Assembly (NCBI RefSeq): GCF_003129605.1
Contig: NZ_QBDX01000001.1
Span: 434,001-498,000 of the forward strand
DNA length: 64,000 nucleotides
Origin: Hyphobacterium indicum
GTDB taxonomy: Bacteria > Pseudomonadota > Alphaproteobacteria > Caulobacterales > Maricaulaceae
Reading direction: 5' to 3'
Positions 56,300 to 64,000 of this stretch are shown in pieces. The notes beneath the pieces were generated by a model that was not told where the DNA came from, searched no databases, and saw only the letters and a program-made list of their open reading frames with translations. The translations under genes and the position numbers were made by a program. Position 1 is the stretch's first letter; each line of letters begins with the position of its first letter.

Positions 56300-56616
56300 C
56301 TTCGCCCGAAACGCCCCCGCGCCGCAAACAGAAGGCCGATCAGAACAAAATAGATGAACAACCGGGCCAGCAGCACCAACCCGCCACGCTCATCAAGCCG
56401 TGCCAGCATCAGGTCGAAGGCAAAGTCCGGCGTCACCCCGGTGGCGATGCGCAGGAAGTAGGGGGTAATCGTGTCGGCCACGAAAGCCAGGCCGACAACG
56501 ACCGGCAATTGCGTGGCGCGGCGCATGATCAGCGCGCCAAACAGTGACCAGACGAGGATCAGCCACCAGTCCGTGGCTGTGAAACCGCCCGAAAGTCTGT
56601 CGAGTATTGCGTCCAT
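56296..56616 (-). CDS. small membrane protein of 106 residues
   Basis: 106 residues with three hydrophobic stretches (about 17-30, 37-55 and 78-98: WWLILVWSLFGALIM, LPVVVGLAFVADTI, LVLLARLFIYFVLIGLLF) and a basic end (ARGRFGRR). It looks like a small multi-pass inner membrane protein. No family recognised. It overlaps the following orphan gene and lies 9 bp after flhG, so it might be read from the flagellar operon. Confidence 0.72.
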   Translation of the reverse strand: MDAILDRLSGGFTATDWWLILVWSLFGALIMRRATQLPVVVGLAFVADTITPYFLRIATGVTPDFAFDLMLARLDERGGLVLLARLFIYFVLIGLLFAARGRFGRR

Positions 56617-56625
56617 GGGACTACC

Positions 56626-57423
56626 TTACGCGGCTTCGCGCCCTGCGGCGAGGGCCGAGGCAAGATTGGCGATATCGCACATGGCGTCACAATCCGGCGA
56701 CCGCTGGCTCAATGGCATCTGGGCGCGGATTGTCAGCGGTACATGTTCGTCGCGCGCGACTATGCCCGCAAGCGCCGGCGCAAAGCCGAGAAAACTCTGG
56801 CAGGTCTTGCGGAAGGCGGCATAGGCTTCGCGGGCCTTGTCGGCGGTCGGCGCGTTGTTGACGACCACCAGCGGTGCTGCGCTTTCGTCGCGGATACGCA
56901 AACGTTTGACGAAAGCATAGGCGTCGGTCAGCGAGGTCGGCTCATCATTGATGACGATCAACACATCGTCGGCCGCCATCGCCATGCGCATGGTGGAATC
57001 GTCGGCACCCGCGGCCAGGTCCAGCACGGCCCGCTCATAGGAAAGAGCGATAGTCGCACAGGCCGCCGCCAGCCGGTTCACGGCATCCGGTCTCAGCCCT
57101 GCCAGCCCGCCAGACCCTGATCGTCCGGCGATCACGTCAAACCCGCCGCGTTGCCGCGCTCCGCCCAGGACAGGCTGACAGGCATCTTCCAGCAAGACCT
57201 GACCGGACATGACCGCGGCCAGGTCGGCATCCGGCGACAGGCCCAGTTGCACATCGATATTGGCCATGCCGAGATCGCCATCAATCAGCAACAGGCGTTC
57301 GCCCTGTGCCGAGAAGGCTTGCGCCAGTCCGGCGGCAATGACGGTTTTCCCGACGCCGCCCTTTCCGGAGGCAACCGCGAGAATGCGTCCGGCCGGCGCC
57401 TTGCTGTCGGGAAGGAAACTCAT
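56626..57423 (-). CDS. flhG: flagellar number regulator FlhG/FleN (MinD-like ATPase)
   Basis: 265 residues of the ParA/MinD family. The deviant Walker A is SGKGGVGKT (19-27), with LLLIDGDLGMANIDVQLGL as Walker A' and LDLAAGADDSTM as the switch. FlhG/FleN limits the number and places flagella with FlhF, and can also restrain FleQ-type regulators. Position directly after flhF, overlapping by 4 bp, supports FlhG over a septum MinD. It is the last flagellar gene of the run, before orphan membrane genes. I recall that Caulobacter lacks this pair, so its presence here is notable. Confidence 0.85.
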   Translation of the reverse strand: MSFLPDSKAPAGRILAVASGKGGVGKTVIAAGLAQAFSAQGERLLLIDGDLGMANIDVQLGLSPDADLAAVMSGQVLLEDACQPVLGGARQRGGFDVIAGRSGSGGLAGLRPDAVNRLAAACATIALSYERAVLDLAAGADDSTMRMAMAADDVLIVINDEPTSLTDAYAFVKRLRIRDESAAPLVVVNNAPTADKAREAYAAFRKTCQSFLGFAPALAGIVARDEHVPLTIRAQMPLSQRSPDCDAMCDIANLASALAAGREAA

Positions 57424-58427
57424 GCCACATCTCCCTCAAGGCTGACATCATCAGGCAGATCGTGAAGGTCCAGCAGCGTGCGGGCCAGCCGCAATGGCGT
57501 CGCCGGTGCCAGGCCGGATCCGATATAGGGGCTGGCCGAGACATGCGCAAAAGCCAGTCCCGCCTCTCCTGTAGCCAGAATAGCCCCCTTGCGGCGCGCA
57601 CAATCCGCCTTGCCGATAATCGTCCGGCGGGCCCCGACAGAGGCATAGAGCGAGGCGGCTTCTGCCGCATCCTCTGGGGCCTGCCCGGCATCGGCGACGG
57701 CAATGATTTCCGCTTCGGCGGCCGCGGCAAAAGCCGCCATCATGTCCAGATCATCCAGATCGAAGGGATTGCCCGCCGGGGCATCAATCAGGAGCAGCTG
57801 ATCTCCGGCATCCTGGGCATAGGCTTCGGCCTCGCGCGGATCGTCGGCCATCGCATAATCAAAGCCCAGCTTGGCGGCCAGCTCGGAAATGCGGGCTTCG
57901 GCGCCGGCGCGCTCGCAATCCGTCGCCAGGATCAGCACCGGCACATCAGCAGCCGCAGCGCGTGCCGCAATCCGCGCCAGCGTAGCGGTCTTGCCCGCGC
58001 CCGGGGCTCCGGCAAACAGGTAGGACAGGCCGGATTCGACCTCCAGCGGCGCAAACCGGTACCGGCTTTCCAGCGCTTGCGCCAGCGCATGGGCGGCGGG
58101 CGCCTCTTCCTGCAATTCACAGAACCGCGCCAGGGCCTCGATGGCAGCATCGGGCACGCGGTGAAAGCCGAGCGCGCGGATGATCCGGTCAAGCCCGTCG
58201 CTATCATCACCGCGTTGACGCCGTATGTCGTTATGAATACGGGCAGCCCGTTCGCGCGGCGCTTCGATGACATCGCCGCCGCGCGGCGCATCGGACGCGG
58301 CCCGGACCTGGACGCCGCCACCCGGTGCATCGCCGGTCGCGACAATGATGGCATCCTCGCCGAGGTCGCGGCGGACATGGGCCATCGCCTCGGCAAGGGA
58401 AGGGGCGGAAAAGGTCTTCAGGCGCAT
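57420..58427 (-). CDS. flhF: flagellar biosynthesis SRP-type GTPase FlhF
   Basis: 335 residues. It has an N-terminal B-like region (MRLKTFSAPSLAEAMAHVRRDLGEDAIIVAT), a helical N domain (about 75-125) and an SRP GTPase G domain with P-loop GAPGAGKT (140-147). G3 is DAPAG (215-219) in place of DTAG, and G4 is GKAD (272-275) in place of TKxD. These changes are mild and GTP binding is probable. FlhF sets the site of flagellum assembly. It is coupled to flhG (ATGA) and follows flhA by 3 bp. The identity is based on length, N-terminus and position. Confidence 0.85.
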   Translation of the reverse strand: MRLKTFSAPSLAEAMAHVRRDLGEDAIIVATGDAPGGGVQVRAASDAPRGGDVIEAPRERAARIHNDIRRQRGDDSDGLDRIIRALGFHRVPDAAIEALARFCELQEEAPAAHALAQALESRYRFAPLEVESGLSYLFAGAPGAGKTATLARIAARAAAADVPVLILATDCERAGAEARISELAAKLGFDYAMADDPREAEAYAQDAGDQLLLIDAPAGNPFDLDDLDMMAAFAAAAEAEIIAVADAGQAPEDAAEAASLYASVGARRTIIGKADCARRKGAILATGEAGLAFAHVSASPYIGSGLAPATPLRLARTLLDLHDLPDDVSLEGDVA

Positions 58428-58430
58428 GGT

Positions 58431-60542
58431 CTAGACATGCCCCATGGTTTTCAGCCGCGCACTCGGATGGATTTCATTCTGACCCATCACGATCGTGTTC
58501 GGACGGAAGCGTTCCACAAGGGACCGCACATAGGGCCGTGTGCCCGGACTGGTCAGCAGCACCGGCGTCTCGCCCTGCGAGGCCGCCCGCTCGAATGCAT
58601 CGCGGACAGCGGCAACGAATTCATGCAGTTTTGACGGAGCCAGTGCCAGTTGCTTGCGGTCGCCTTCGCCGACCATGGCTTCGGCAAACGCCTGCTCCCA
58701 TTGCGGAGACATGGCCAGAACCGGCAATTGTCCATCGAGACCGGCATTCGCATGACAGATCTGACGCGCCAGCCGGCCGCGCACGTGCTCGGTGATGGCA
58801 TCGATATGCTGCGAGAAGGCGCTGGCTTCGGCGATGCCTTCCAGAATGGTCGGCAGATCGCGAATGGAGATGCGCTCTTTCAACAGGTTTTGCAGCACAC
58901 GCTGGATACCGGCGCGCGTGATCTGGGAGGGCGCAATATCGTCCACCAGCTTTTTGTGCTCCTTGGACAGGCCGGCAATCAGCTTCTCGACCTCCGCATA
59001 GGAAAGGAGCTCGGCCATATGCTCGCGCAGAATCTCGGTCAGATGCGTGACCAGGACCGCTGACGGGTCGACAATCGTATAGCCGCGGAATGTCGCTTCC
59101 TCGCGCAGATTTTCGTCGATCCATGTGGCAGGAAGGCCAAAGGCCGGTTCCTTGACATGATCGCCGGGCAGATCGATTTGCTGGCCTTGCGGATCCATGA
59201 CGAGCAAGTGTTTCAGCTTCACCTGGCCCTTGCCGGCTTCCATTTCCTTGACCCGGATCGTGTAGTCATTCGAGCCGAGACGCATATTGTCGATGATGCG
59301 TACGGACGGAGTGACAAAGCCGGTTTCCTCGGCCATTGAGCGGCGCAGGGCGCGGATCTGGTCCGTCAGCTTGCGGCCTTCCACATCATTGATCAGCGGC
59401 AACAGCCCATAGCCGAGCTCGATCTTCAATTCGTCCAGCGCCAGAGTTTCCCCAATGGGCGGCTCGGCCGCCTCGGACGCGGCATTTTCCTGCGCACTTT
59501 TTGCCACGACTTCGGCTTTGGCACTGTCCGATTTCCGTTTCGCCGTTAGGGCTAGGCCGACGGCCCCCGCCGCCATCAGGGCGAACGGAATGAACGGCAT
59601 GCCGGGCAGAAGACCGATGACACCGGCCGTCGCCGCGACCATGTAGAGGCCTTGCGGATTGCCGGCGAGCTGAGTGTAGAGCGCCTTGTCGGCTTCACCT
59701 TCGACACCAGCTTTGGAGACCAGAAGACCGGCCGCCACCGAGATGATCAGTGCCGGGATTTGCGAGACCAGGCCGTCGCCGATCGTCAGTGTGGAATAGG
59801 TGGAGGCAGCCGTCCCGAAATCCATGCCGGACTGCGCAATCCCGATCACCATGCCGGCGATCAGATTGATCGCGGTGATCAGAAGACCGGCAATGGCATC
59901 GCCGCGCACGAATTTCGAGGCACCGTCCATGGCGCCGAAGAAATTGCTTTCGCCTTCCAGTTCCTTGCGCCGCCGGCGCGCTTCGTCCTCATTGATCAGC
60001 CCGGCCGACAGATCGGCATCAATCGCCATCTGCTTGCCCGGCATGGCGTCCAGTGTGAAGCGGGCTGCGACCTCGGCAATGCGGCCAGAACCTTTTGTGA
60101 TTACAACGAAATTCACGATCACCAGGATGATGAAGACAATCACGCCGATCACGACATTGCCTTGCATCACAAAGGCCCCGAACGCCTCGATCACCTGACC
60201 GGCGGCATCCGTGCCCTCTGCGCCATTCGACAGGATCAACCGCGTCGAGGCGATATTCAGGCCGAGACGGAGAAGTGTTGCGATCAGAAGCACCGCCGGG
60301 AAAGCGGAAAATTCCAGCGGCTTCTTGATGAAAAGCGACGTCATCAGGACCAGCACGGAAAGCGAGATCGAAATCGCCAGCGCGATATCCATCAGCAAGC
60401 GCGGCATGGGCAGGATGAGCATGACCAGAATGGCCATGATGCCCACGCCGAGCGCGATATCGCCGCGCAGACCCTTTTTCAGGAATCCCAGCAGATCAAA
60501 CCCGCGGACGCCGGTTTGGGAAGAGGCCGTTGTGTCAGCCAT
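58431..60542 (-). CDS. flhA: flagellar export gate protein FlhA
   Basis: 703 residues. FlhA is the nonameric gate of the flagellar type III export system. It has about eight N-terminal transmembrane helices (30-330), the FHIPEP signature region [42 protein letters not shown] and [38 protein letters not shown]. A long cytoplasmic C-terminal domain ends [10 protein letters not shown]-like. It lies in the order flbD-flhA-flhF-flhG with short gaps (5 bp and 3 bp). Confidence 0.97.
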   Translation of the reverse strand: [703 protein letters not shown]

Positions 60543-60547
60543 TCAGA

Positions 60548-61912
60548 TCAGGCCGCTCCCGCGCGGGTGTCACCGGGGGCAGGTACGGAAATGCCCTGCT
60601 CGGTATAGAGTTTCAGCTTGTTGCGGAGTGTCCGGATTGAAATGCCCAGAATATTGGCAGCATGGGTCCGGTTTCCAAGGCAATGGTCCAGCGTTTCCAG
60701 GATCAGGTCCTGCTCCACATCCGCAACCGTCCGGCCGACCATATTGCGCTGCGCGACATCGGCGGTCTCGGCAGCTCTGGCGGCCGGGTTCGAGGCATTT
60801 CCGGTAAACAGCGAACCGTCCGGCATGCGGATGGCTTCCGGCCCGATTTCCTGGCCCGAAGCCAGCAGTACGGCGCGATGCATGGTGTTTTCCAGCTCGC
60901 GCACATTGCCCGGCCATTCACGGGCGAGAAGCGCTGTCTTGGCACTCTCCGAGATCGGGCGGTCGCCCAGACCGTTTGCGGCCGCATATTTGCGGGCAAA
61001 ATGTTCGGAAAGGGCGACGACATCCGCCGGCCGCTGGCGCAGGGGCGGCAGCGCCAGATTGACGACATTCAGTCGGAAAAGAAGGTCTTCACGGAAAGAT
61101 CCGTCGGCCACAGCCTTGCGGAGATCGCGGTTCGAGGTCGCCAGCACCCGGATATCGATCTTGACCGGACCGGAGCCGCCAACGCGGTCGATCTCGCGTT
61201 CCTGCAGGGCGCGCAGCAGCTTGGCCTGGAGGCGCGCATCCATTTCCGAGATTTCGTCCAGCAGCAGCGTACCGCCATTGGCTTCCTCGAACTTGCCAAC
61301 ACGGCGGGCAACAGCACCGGTGAAAGCCCCTTTTTCATGACCGAAGAGCTCCGATTCCAGCAGGTTTTCCGGAATCGCCGCGCAATTGACGGAGATGAAG
61401 GGCGCGGCGGCGCGCCTGGACTTGTTGTGGACATAGCGCGCCATGACTTCCTTGCCGGACCCGCTCTCGCCCGTAATCAGCACGCTGGCATCGGAGCCGG
61501 CAATCTGGTTGGCGAACTCGATCACCTTCTGCATCGACGGATCCCGCGCAATCATCGGCTGCTCGTCATCGGCGACGGCCGCCAGCACGGCGGCAATGAG
61601 ATCGGCTTCCGGCGGCAGCGGAATGAATTCCTTGGCTCCGGCGCGGATCGCCATGGCGGCAATATCCGGTCTGACATTCACACCGCAGGCCACCACCGGG
61701 ACGGTGATCCGTTCCGCTTCATTGGCGGCAATCAGCGCGGCGATATCCAGTGACGCATCGACCATGAGGAGATCGGCACCGCGGCCGGCGCGCAAATGGC
61801 TGGTCGCCTGGTTGATGGTGTCGACCTGCGCGACTTTTGCGCCGCGGTCGATGGCAATCTTGGCAGCGGTATGGAGTTGGCCTCCGAGGCTTCCGACGAT
61901 GAGCAAGCGCAT
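60548..61912 (-). CDS. flbD: sigma-54-dependent flagellar regulator FlbD
   Basis: 454 residues. An N-terminal degenerate receiver (about 1-115) lacks the usual acidic pair, as in Caulobacter FlbD. The AAA+ activator core contains GESGSGKE, GHEKGAFTGAVARR (the GAFTGA that touches sigma-54) and LLLDEISEM. A Fis-type helix-turn-helix ends the protein (TLDHCLGNRTHAANILGISIRTLRNKL). FlbD turns on late flagellar genes and represses early ones. It sits just before flhA in the flagellar operon, next to fliN, as in Caulobacter (fliFG-flbE-fliN-flbD). Confidence 0.93.
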   Translation of the reverse strand: MRLLIVGSLGGQLHTAAKIAIDRGAKVAQVDTINQATSHLRAGRGADLLMVDASLDIAALIAANEAERITVPVVACGVNVRPDIAAMAIRAGAKEFIPLPPEADLIAAVLAAVADDEQPMIARDPSMQKVIEFANQIAGSDASVLITGESGSGKEVMARYVHNKSRRAAAPFISVNCAAIPENLLESELFGHEKGAFTGAVARRVGKFEEANGGTLLLDEISEMDARLQAKLLRALQEREIDRVGGSGPVKIDIRVLATSNRDLRKAVADGSFREDLLFRLNVVNLALPPLRQRPADVVALSEHFARKYAAANGLGDRPISESAKTALLAREWPGNVRELENTMHRAVLLASGQEIGPEAIRMPDGSLFTGNASNPAARAAETADVAQRNMVGRTVADVEQDLILETLDHCLGNRTHAANILGISIRTLRNKLKLYTEQGISVPAPGDTRAGAA

Positions 61913-61949
61913 GGTTAGCCCTCCTTGCCGTTACAGGATGAAATCGCGG

Positions 61950-62330
61950 TCATGCGGCGTCTCCATCCTTGATGATTTCTGTCATGGTCACACCGAGCCG
62001 GTCATCGACAACGACGATCTCGCCGCGCGCGACCAGCCGGTCATTGACGTAGATATCGATGGCTTCCCCGACTTTGCGTTCCAGCTCGACCACTGAACCG
62101 GCCTTCAATTTCAGAAGCGAATTCAGCTCGATATGGGTTTTCCCAAGCACGGCGGAGACATTGACGGGGACATCAAATACCGGTGACAGGTCCGTCGCGG
62201 TCTTTTCGTCCTCATCCGCCAGGGTCTGGGAAATCTGAGAAGCGTCGCTGCCTTCGGTCGTCGTGGCCGGCACATCGGTGCTGGTGTCGGATTCAAACTC
62301 CGGCAGATCGAGATCACTATCCTGGGACAT
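61950..62330 (-). CDS. fliN: flagellar motor switch protein FliN
   Basis: 126 residues. An acidic, low-complexity N-terminus (DLDLPEFESDTSTDV) is followed by a SpoA domain (about 45-122) with FDVPVNVSAVLGKTHIELNSLLKLKAGSVVELERKVGEAIDIYVNDRLVARGEIVVVDDRLGVTMTEI. FliN forms the C-ring with FliG and FliM and binds FliH-FliI. It lies 11 bp after fliH and 37 bp before flbD. Confidence 0.95.
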   Translation of the reverse strand: MSQDSDLDLPEFESDTSTDVPATTTEGSDASQISQTLADEDEKTATDLSPVFDVPVNVSAVLGKTHIELNSLLKLKAGSVVELERKVGEAIDIYVNDRLVARGEIVVVDDRLGVTMTEIIKDGDAA

Positions 62331-62341
62331 TCCGGTCTCCT

Positions 62342-63016
62342 TTATCCTGTCGCCGCCTGAGCGCCATCCGCGGCGGGGGCGCTGTCGCTGTCAGTGGCGG
62401 AATCATCGTCCGGCGCGGCCAGCCAGTCGGCGATCAGCGCGTCTATCCGGGCTTCAATGTCTTCCTGTGAGCGGTCAATACTGCCGCTGCCCCATTCGAG
62501 GCGGCAATCCGCACCGGTCATTTCGGGGTTGGCGCGGACAATGACAGCGCCGTCAAACCCGGCCTCGGCAGCGGTTTTCTCGAGCAACTCCGCGACCGGC
62601 CCGGCAATCACCTCGGCGCAATGCACATTGAATCTCGGCTCACCGCGTACATCTTTCATAACGCTGGTACAGAACGCAGCGACGGCATCGCCTGCATTGG
62701 CAGCAATCGCTGCACCTGCGAGTTTTTTCGCGGCGGTGAGCGCCAGTTTCGCGGAATCGCCGCGCAGTGCATCGGACTCGGTCTGCAGCCGCGCCAGAAT
62801 CAATTGCATCTGGGACGCGATTGCGCGCACCGCATCCGCCTGCACAGAGGCAGCTTTGGCAGTCTCCGAATTTTCGCCTTCGGCAAAGGCCTGCTGGCGC
62901 ACTTGCTCGACTTCGGCCGCTGTCAGGAGTTGCTTGACCCGGTCGCCATCGCGCAGCACTTCGCCATCGGCCGAGAAGACCCTGTCGAAGTCGAATTTTG
63001 GAAGCGAATGGGTCAT
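62342..63016 (-). CDS. fliH: flagellar assembly protein FliH (FlbE)
   Basis: 224 residues, starting MTHSLPKFDFDRVFSADGEVL. The middle is a long charged/Gln-rich helix (VEQVRQQAFAEGENSETAKAAS, then helical) and the C-terminal part is a FliH/HrpE-like domain. The tail is acidic and low in complexity. FliH dimer ties FliI to the export gate and regulates its ATPase. The assignment is by position between fliG and fliN, as in the Caulobacter fliF-fliG-flbE-fliN-flbD operon, and by weak family features. Confidence 0.82.
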   Translation of the reverse strand: MTHSLPKFDFDRVFSADGEVLRDGDRVKQLLTAAEVEQVRQQAFAEGENSETAKAASVQADAVRAIASQMQLILARLQTESDALRGDSAKLALTAAKKLAGAAIAANAGDAVAAFCTSVMKDVRGEPRFNVHCAEVIAGPVAELLEKTAAEAGFDGAVIVRANPEMTGADCRLEWGSGSIDRSQEDIEARIDALIADWLAAPDDDSATDSDSAPAADGAQAATG

Positions 63017-63028
63017 TCAATCCTTGTC

Positions 63029-64000
63029 CTAGTAAATCAGCTCGTCTTCGCCGCCGCCTTCGGCCAGCAGGATTTCGCCCTTCGCGGCGAGGTCCTTGGC
63101 AGTGGCGACCATGGCAGTTTGCGCCTGATCGACATCCTTGAGCCGTACCGGCCCCAGGGCGGCCATGTCGTCTTTCAGGATTTTCGCCGCGCGTTCCGAC
63201 ATGTTCGAGAAGAACAGGTCGCGCAGACTGTCCGATGCGCCTTTCAGTGCCAGGCCCAGCTGGCCCTTGTCGACGGCGCGCAGAAGGGTCTGGATGCCGC
63301 CCGGGTCGAGCTTGGAAAGGTCCTCGAAGACGAACATTAGCGCGCGGATTTTCTCGGCGCTGTCGCGATTGCGTTCTTCCAGTGCGGCCAAGAAGCGGTT
63401 TTCCGTCTGGCGATCGAAATTATTGAATATGTCCGCCATCATTTCATGGCTGTCGCGCTTGGATGTCCGCGCCAGATTGGACATGAATTCGGTCCGTAGT
63501 GTCTCCTCGATCTTGTCGAGGATTTCGCGCTGCACGGGCTCCATCCGGAGCATCCGCATCACCACTTCAAGGGCGAAGTCCTCGGGCAGGGCGCCCAGCA
63601 CCCGCGACGCGTGCTCGCCCTTCACCTTGGACAGAATGACGGCGACGGTCTGCGGGTATTCATTCTTGAGGTAATTGGCCAGCACCACCTCGTTCACATT
63701 CCCCAGCTTGTCCCACATGGTCCGGCCGGCCGGTCCACGCAGCTCTTCCATGATGCCATCGACTTTTTCGTCGGGCAGGAAGGTGTTGAGCAGGCGTTGG
63801 GTCGCTTCAAACGACCCCATCAGGGAGCCGCCCTGCGAAATCTGGCTGGCGAAGTCGACGATCAGTTTCTCGACTGCCTTGGCGGAGACGCTGCCGAGAT
63901 TGGACATGGCCTGGGAAATCTCGCGGATTTCCTCCTCGTCCATCATTTCCCAGAGGGAATGTTGCTCCTCGCCGAGTGCCAGCAGAATGACGGCCGCCCG
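63029..64000 (-). CDS. fliG: flagellar motor switch protein FliG, 5' end cut by window
   Basis: The frame is open to the right edge and gives 323 visible residues; the true start lies outside. The first residues seen are [24 protein letters not shown], near the beginning of FliG. FliG_N, middle (LVGSPEGKA-type [42 protein letters not shown]) and C-terminal ([71 protein letters not shown]) domains follow. The charged torque helix is present. FliG couples stator to rotor. It is the first visible gene of the operon. Confidence 0.96.
   Translation of the reverse strand, partial: RAAVILLALGEEQHSLWEMMDEEEIREISQAMSNLGSVSAKAVEKLIVDFASQISQGGSLMGSFEATQRLLNTFLPDEKVDGIMEELRGPAGRTMWDKLGNVNEVVLANYLKNEYPQTVAVILSKVKGEHASRVLGALPEDFALEVVMRMLRMEPVQREILDKIEETLRTEFMSNLARTSKRDSHEMMADIFNNFDRQTENRFLAALEERNRDSAEKIRALMFVFEDLSKLDPGGIQTLLRAVDKGQLGLALKGASDSLRDLFFSNMSERAAKILKDDMAALGPVRLKDVDQAQTAMVATAKDLAAKGEILLAEGGGEDELIY

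Noticed and set aside
1-64000. CRISPR array, prophage or insertion sequence
   Set aside because: No spaced direct repeats of CRISPR type, no transposase or phage structural proteins, and base composition is even apart from short operator-like patches.

Overview
The window looks like an ordinary chromosomal segment of a high-GC, flagellated, stalked-type alphaproteobacterium close to Caulobacter, most likely Hyphomonadaceae/Maricaulaceae (inference). The strongest support is the cell-cycle set chpT - cheY-like - cheR - ctrA beside fliI-fliJ. Further support comes from a Caulobacter-type flagellar block (fliG, fliH/flbE, fliN, the sigma-54 activator flbD, flhA), the bolA / J-protein / cobS-cobT group, EI-Ntr (ptsP), DUF4167, and dense GANTC (CcrM-type) sites at the ctrA promoter. 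No transposon, prophage, CRISPR array, rRNA or tRNA was recognised.

1-8.1 kb: a cut DUF3108 secreted protein diverges from rpmB. A cysteine hydrolase and an amidohydrolase lipoprotein follow, then a palindromic intergenic repeat. Next comes a leftward run of phytase-like lipoprotein, cobT, cobS and a J-domain protein. 8.2-16.4 kb: bolA-DUF188, then leftward aroK-aroB-corC-like. Rightward lie a 46-aa membrane peptide, a periplasmic unknown, xerD and accA, with mini-ORFs in the accA leader. 16-29 kb: secA and GNAT (leftward), a parvulin, mutT, a Flp-pilin-like ORF, an NDUFAF5-like methyltransferase/comF pair, grxC, a nitrilase-family amidase, DUF1178, ubiG, lysC, ptsP and a RodZ-like protein.

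29-41 kb: ispG, an ArsC-like protein, a threonine aldolase-like enzyme, a retropepsin/PDZ protein, a LOG-family protein, MAPEG, prfA-MOSC-prmC, DUF4167, and clpB with an excellent RpoH promoter. 40.6-44.6 kb: small accessory proteins, a retropepsin-like protein divergent from a PadR regulator with a perfect palindrome between them, and an M23 peptidase. 44.8-51.8 kb: the CtrA phosphorelay and regulator, an orphan 606-aa secreted protein sharing the GANTC-rich ctrA promoter region, a zf-TFIIB protein, and fliI-fliJ.

51.8-56.6 kb: a TonB-dependent heme-type receptor and a DUF6607-like lipoprotein diverge from a region with two Fur-box-like sites, followed by three orphan envelope genes. 56.6-64 kb: a tightly packed leftward flagellar operon fliG-fliH-fliN-flbD-flhA-flhF-flhG, with fliG cut by the window end.

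Most genes are housekeeping. The parts most worth a second look are regulatory or small: the GANTC cluster between ctrA and the orphan secreted protein, the accA leader with coupled mini-ORFs, the 46-aa peptide overlapping the gene before xerD, the pilin-like ORF without a normal start, the PadR palindrome, and the divergent iron-regulated pair.
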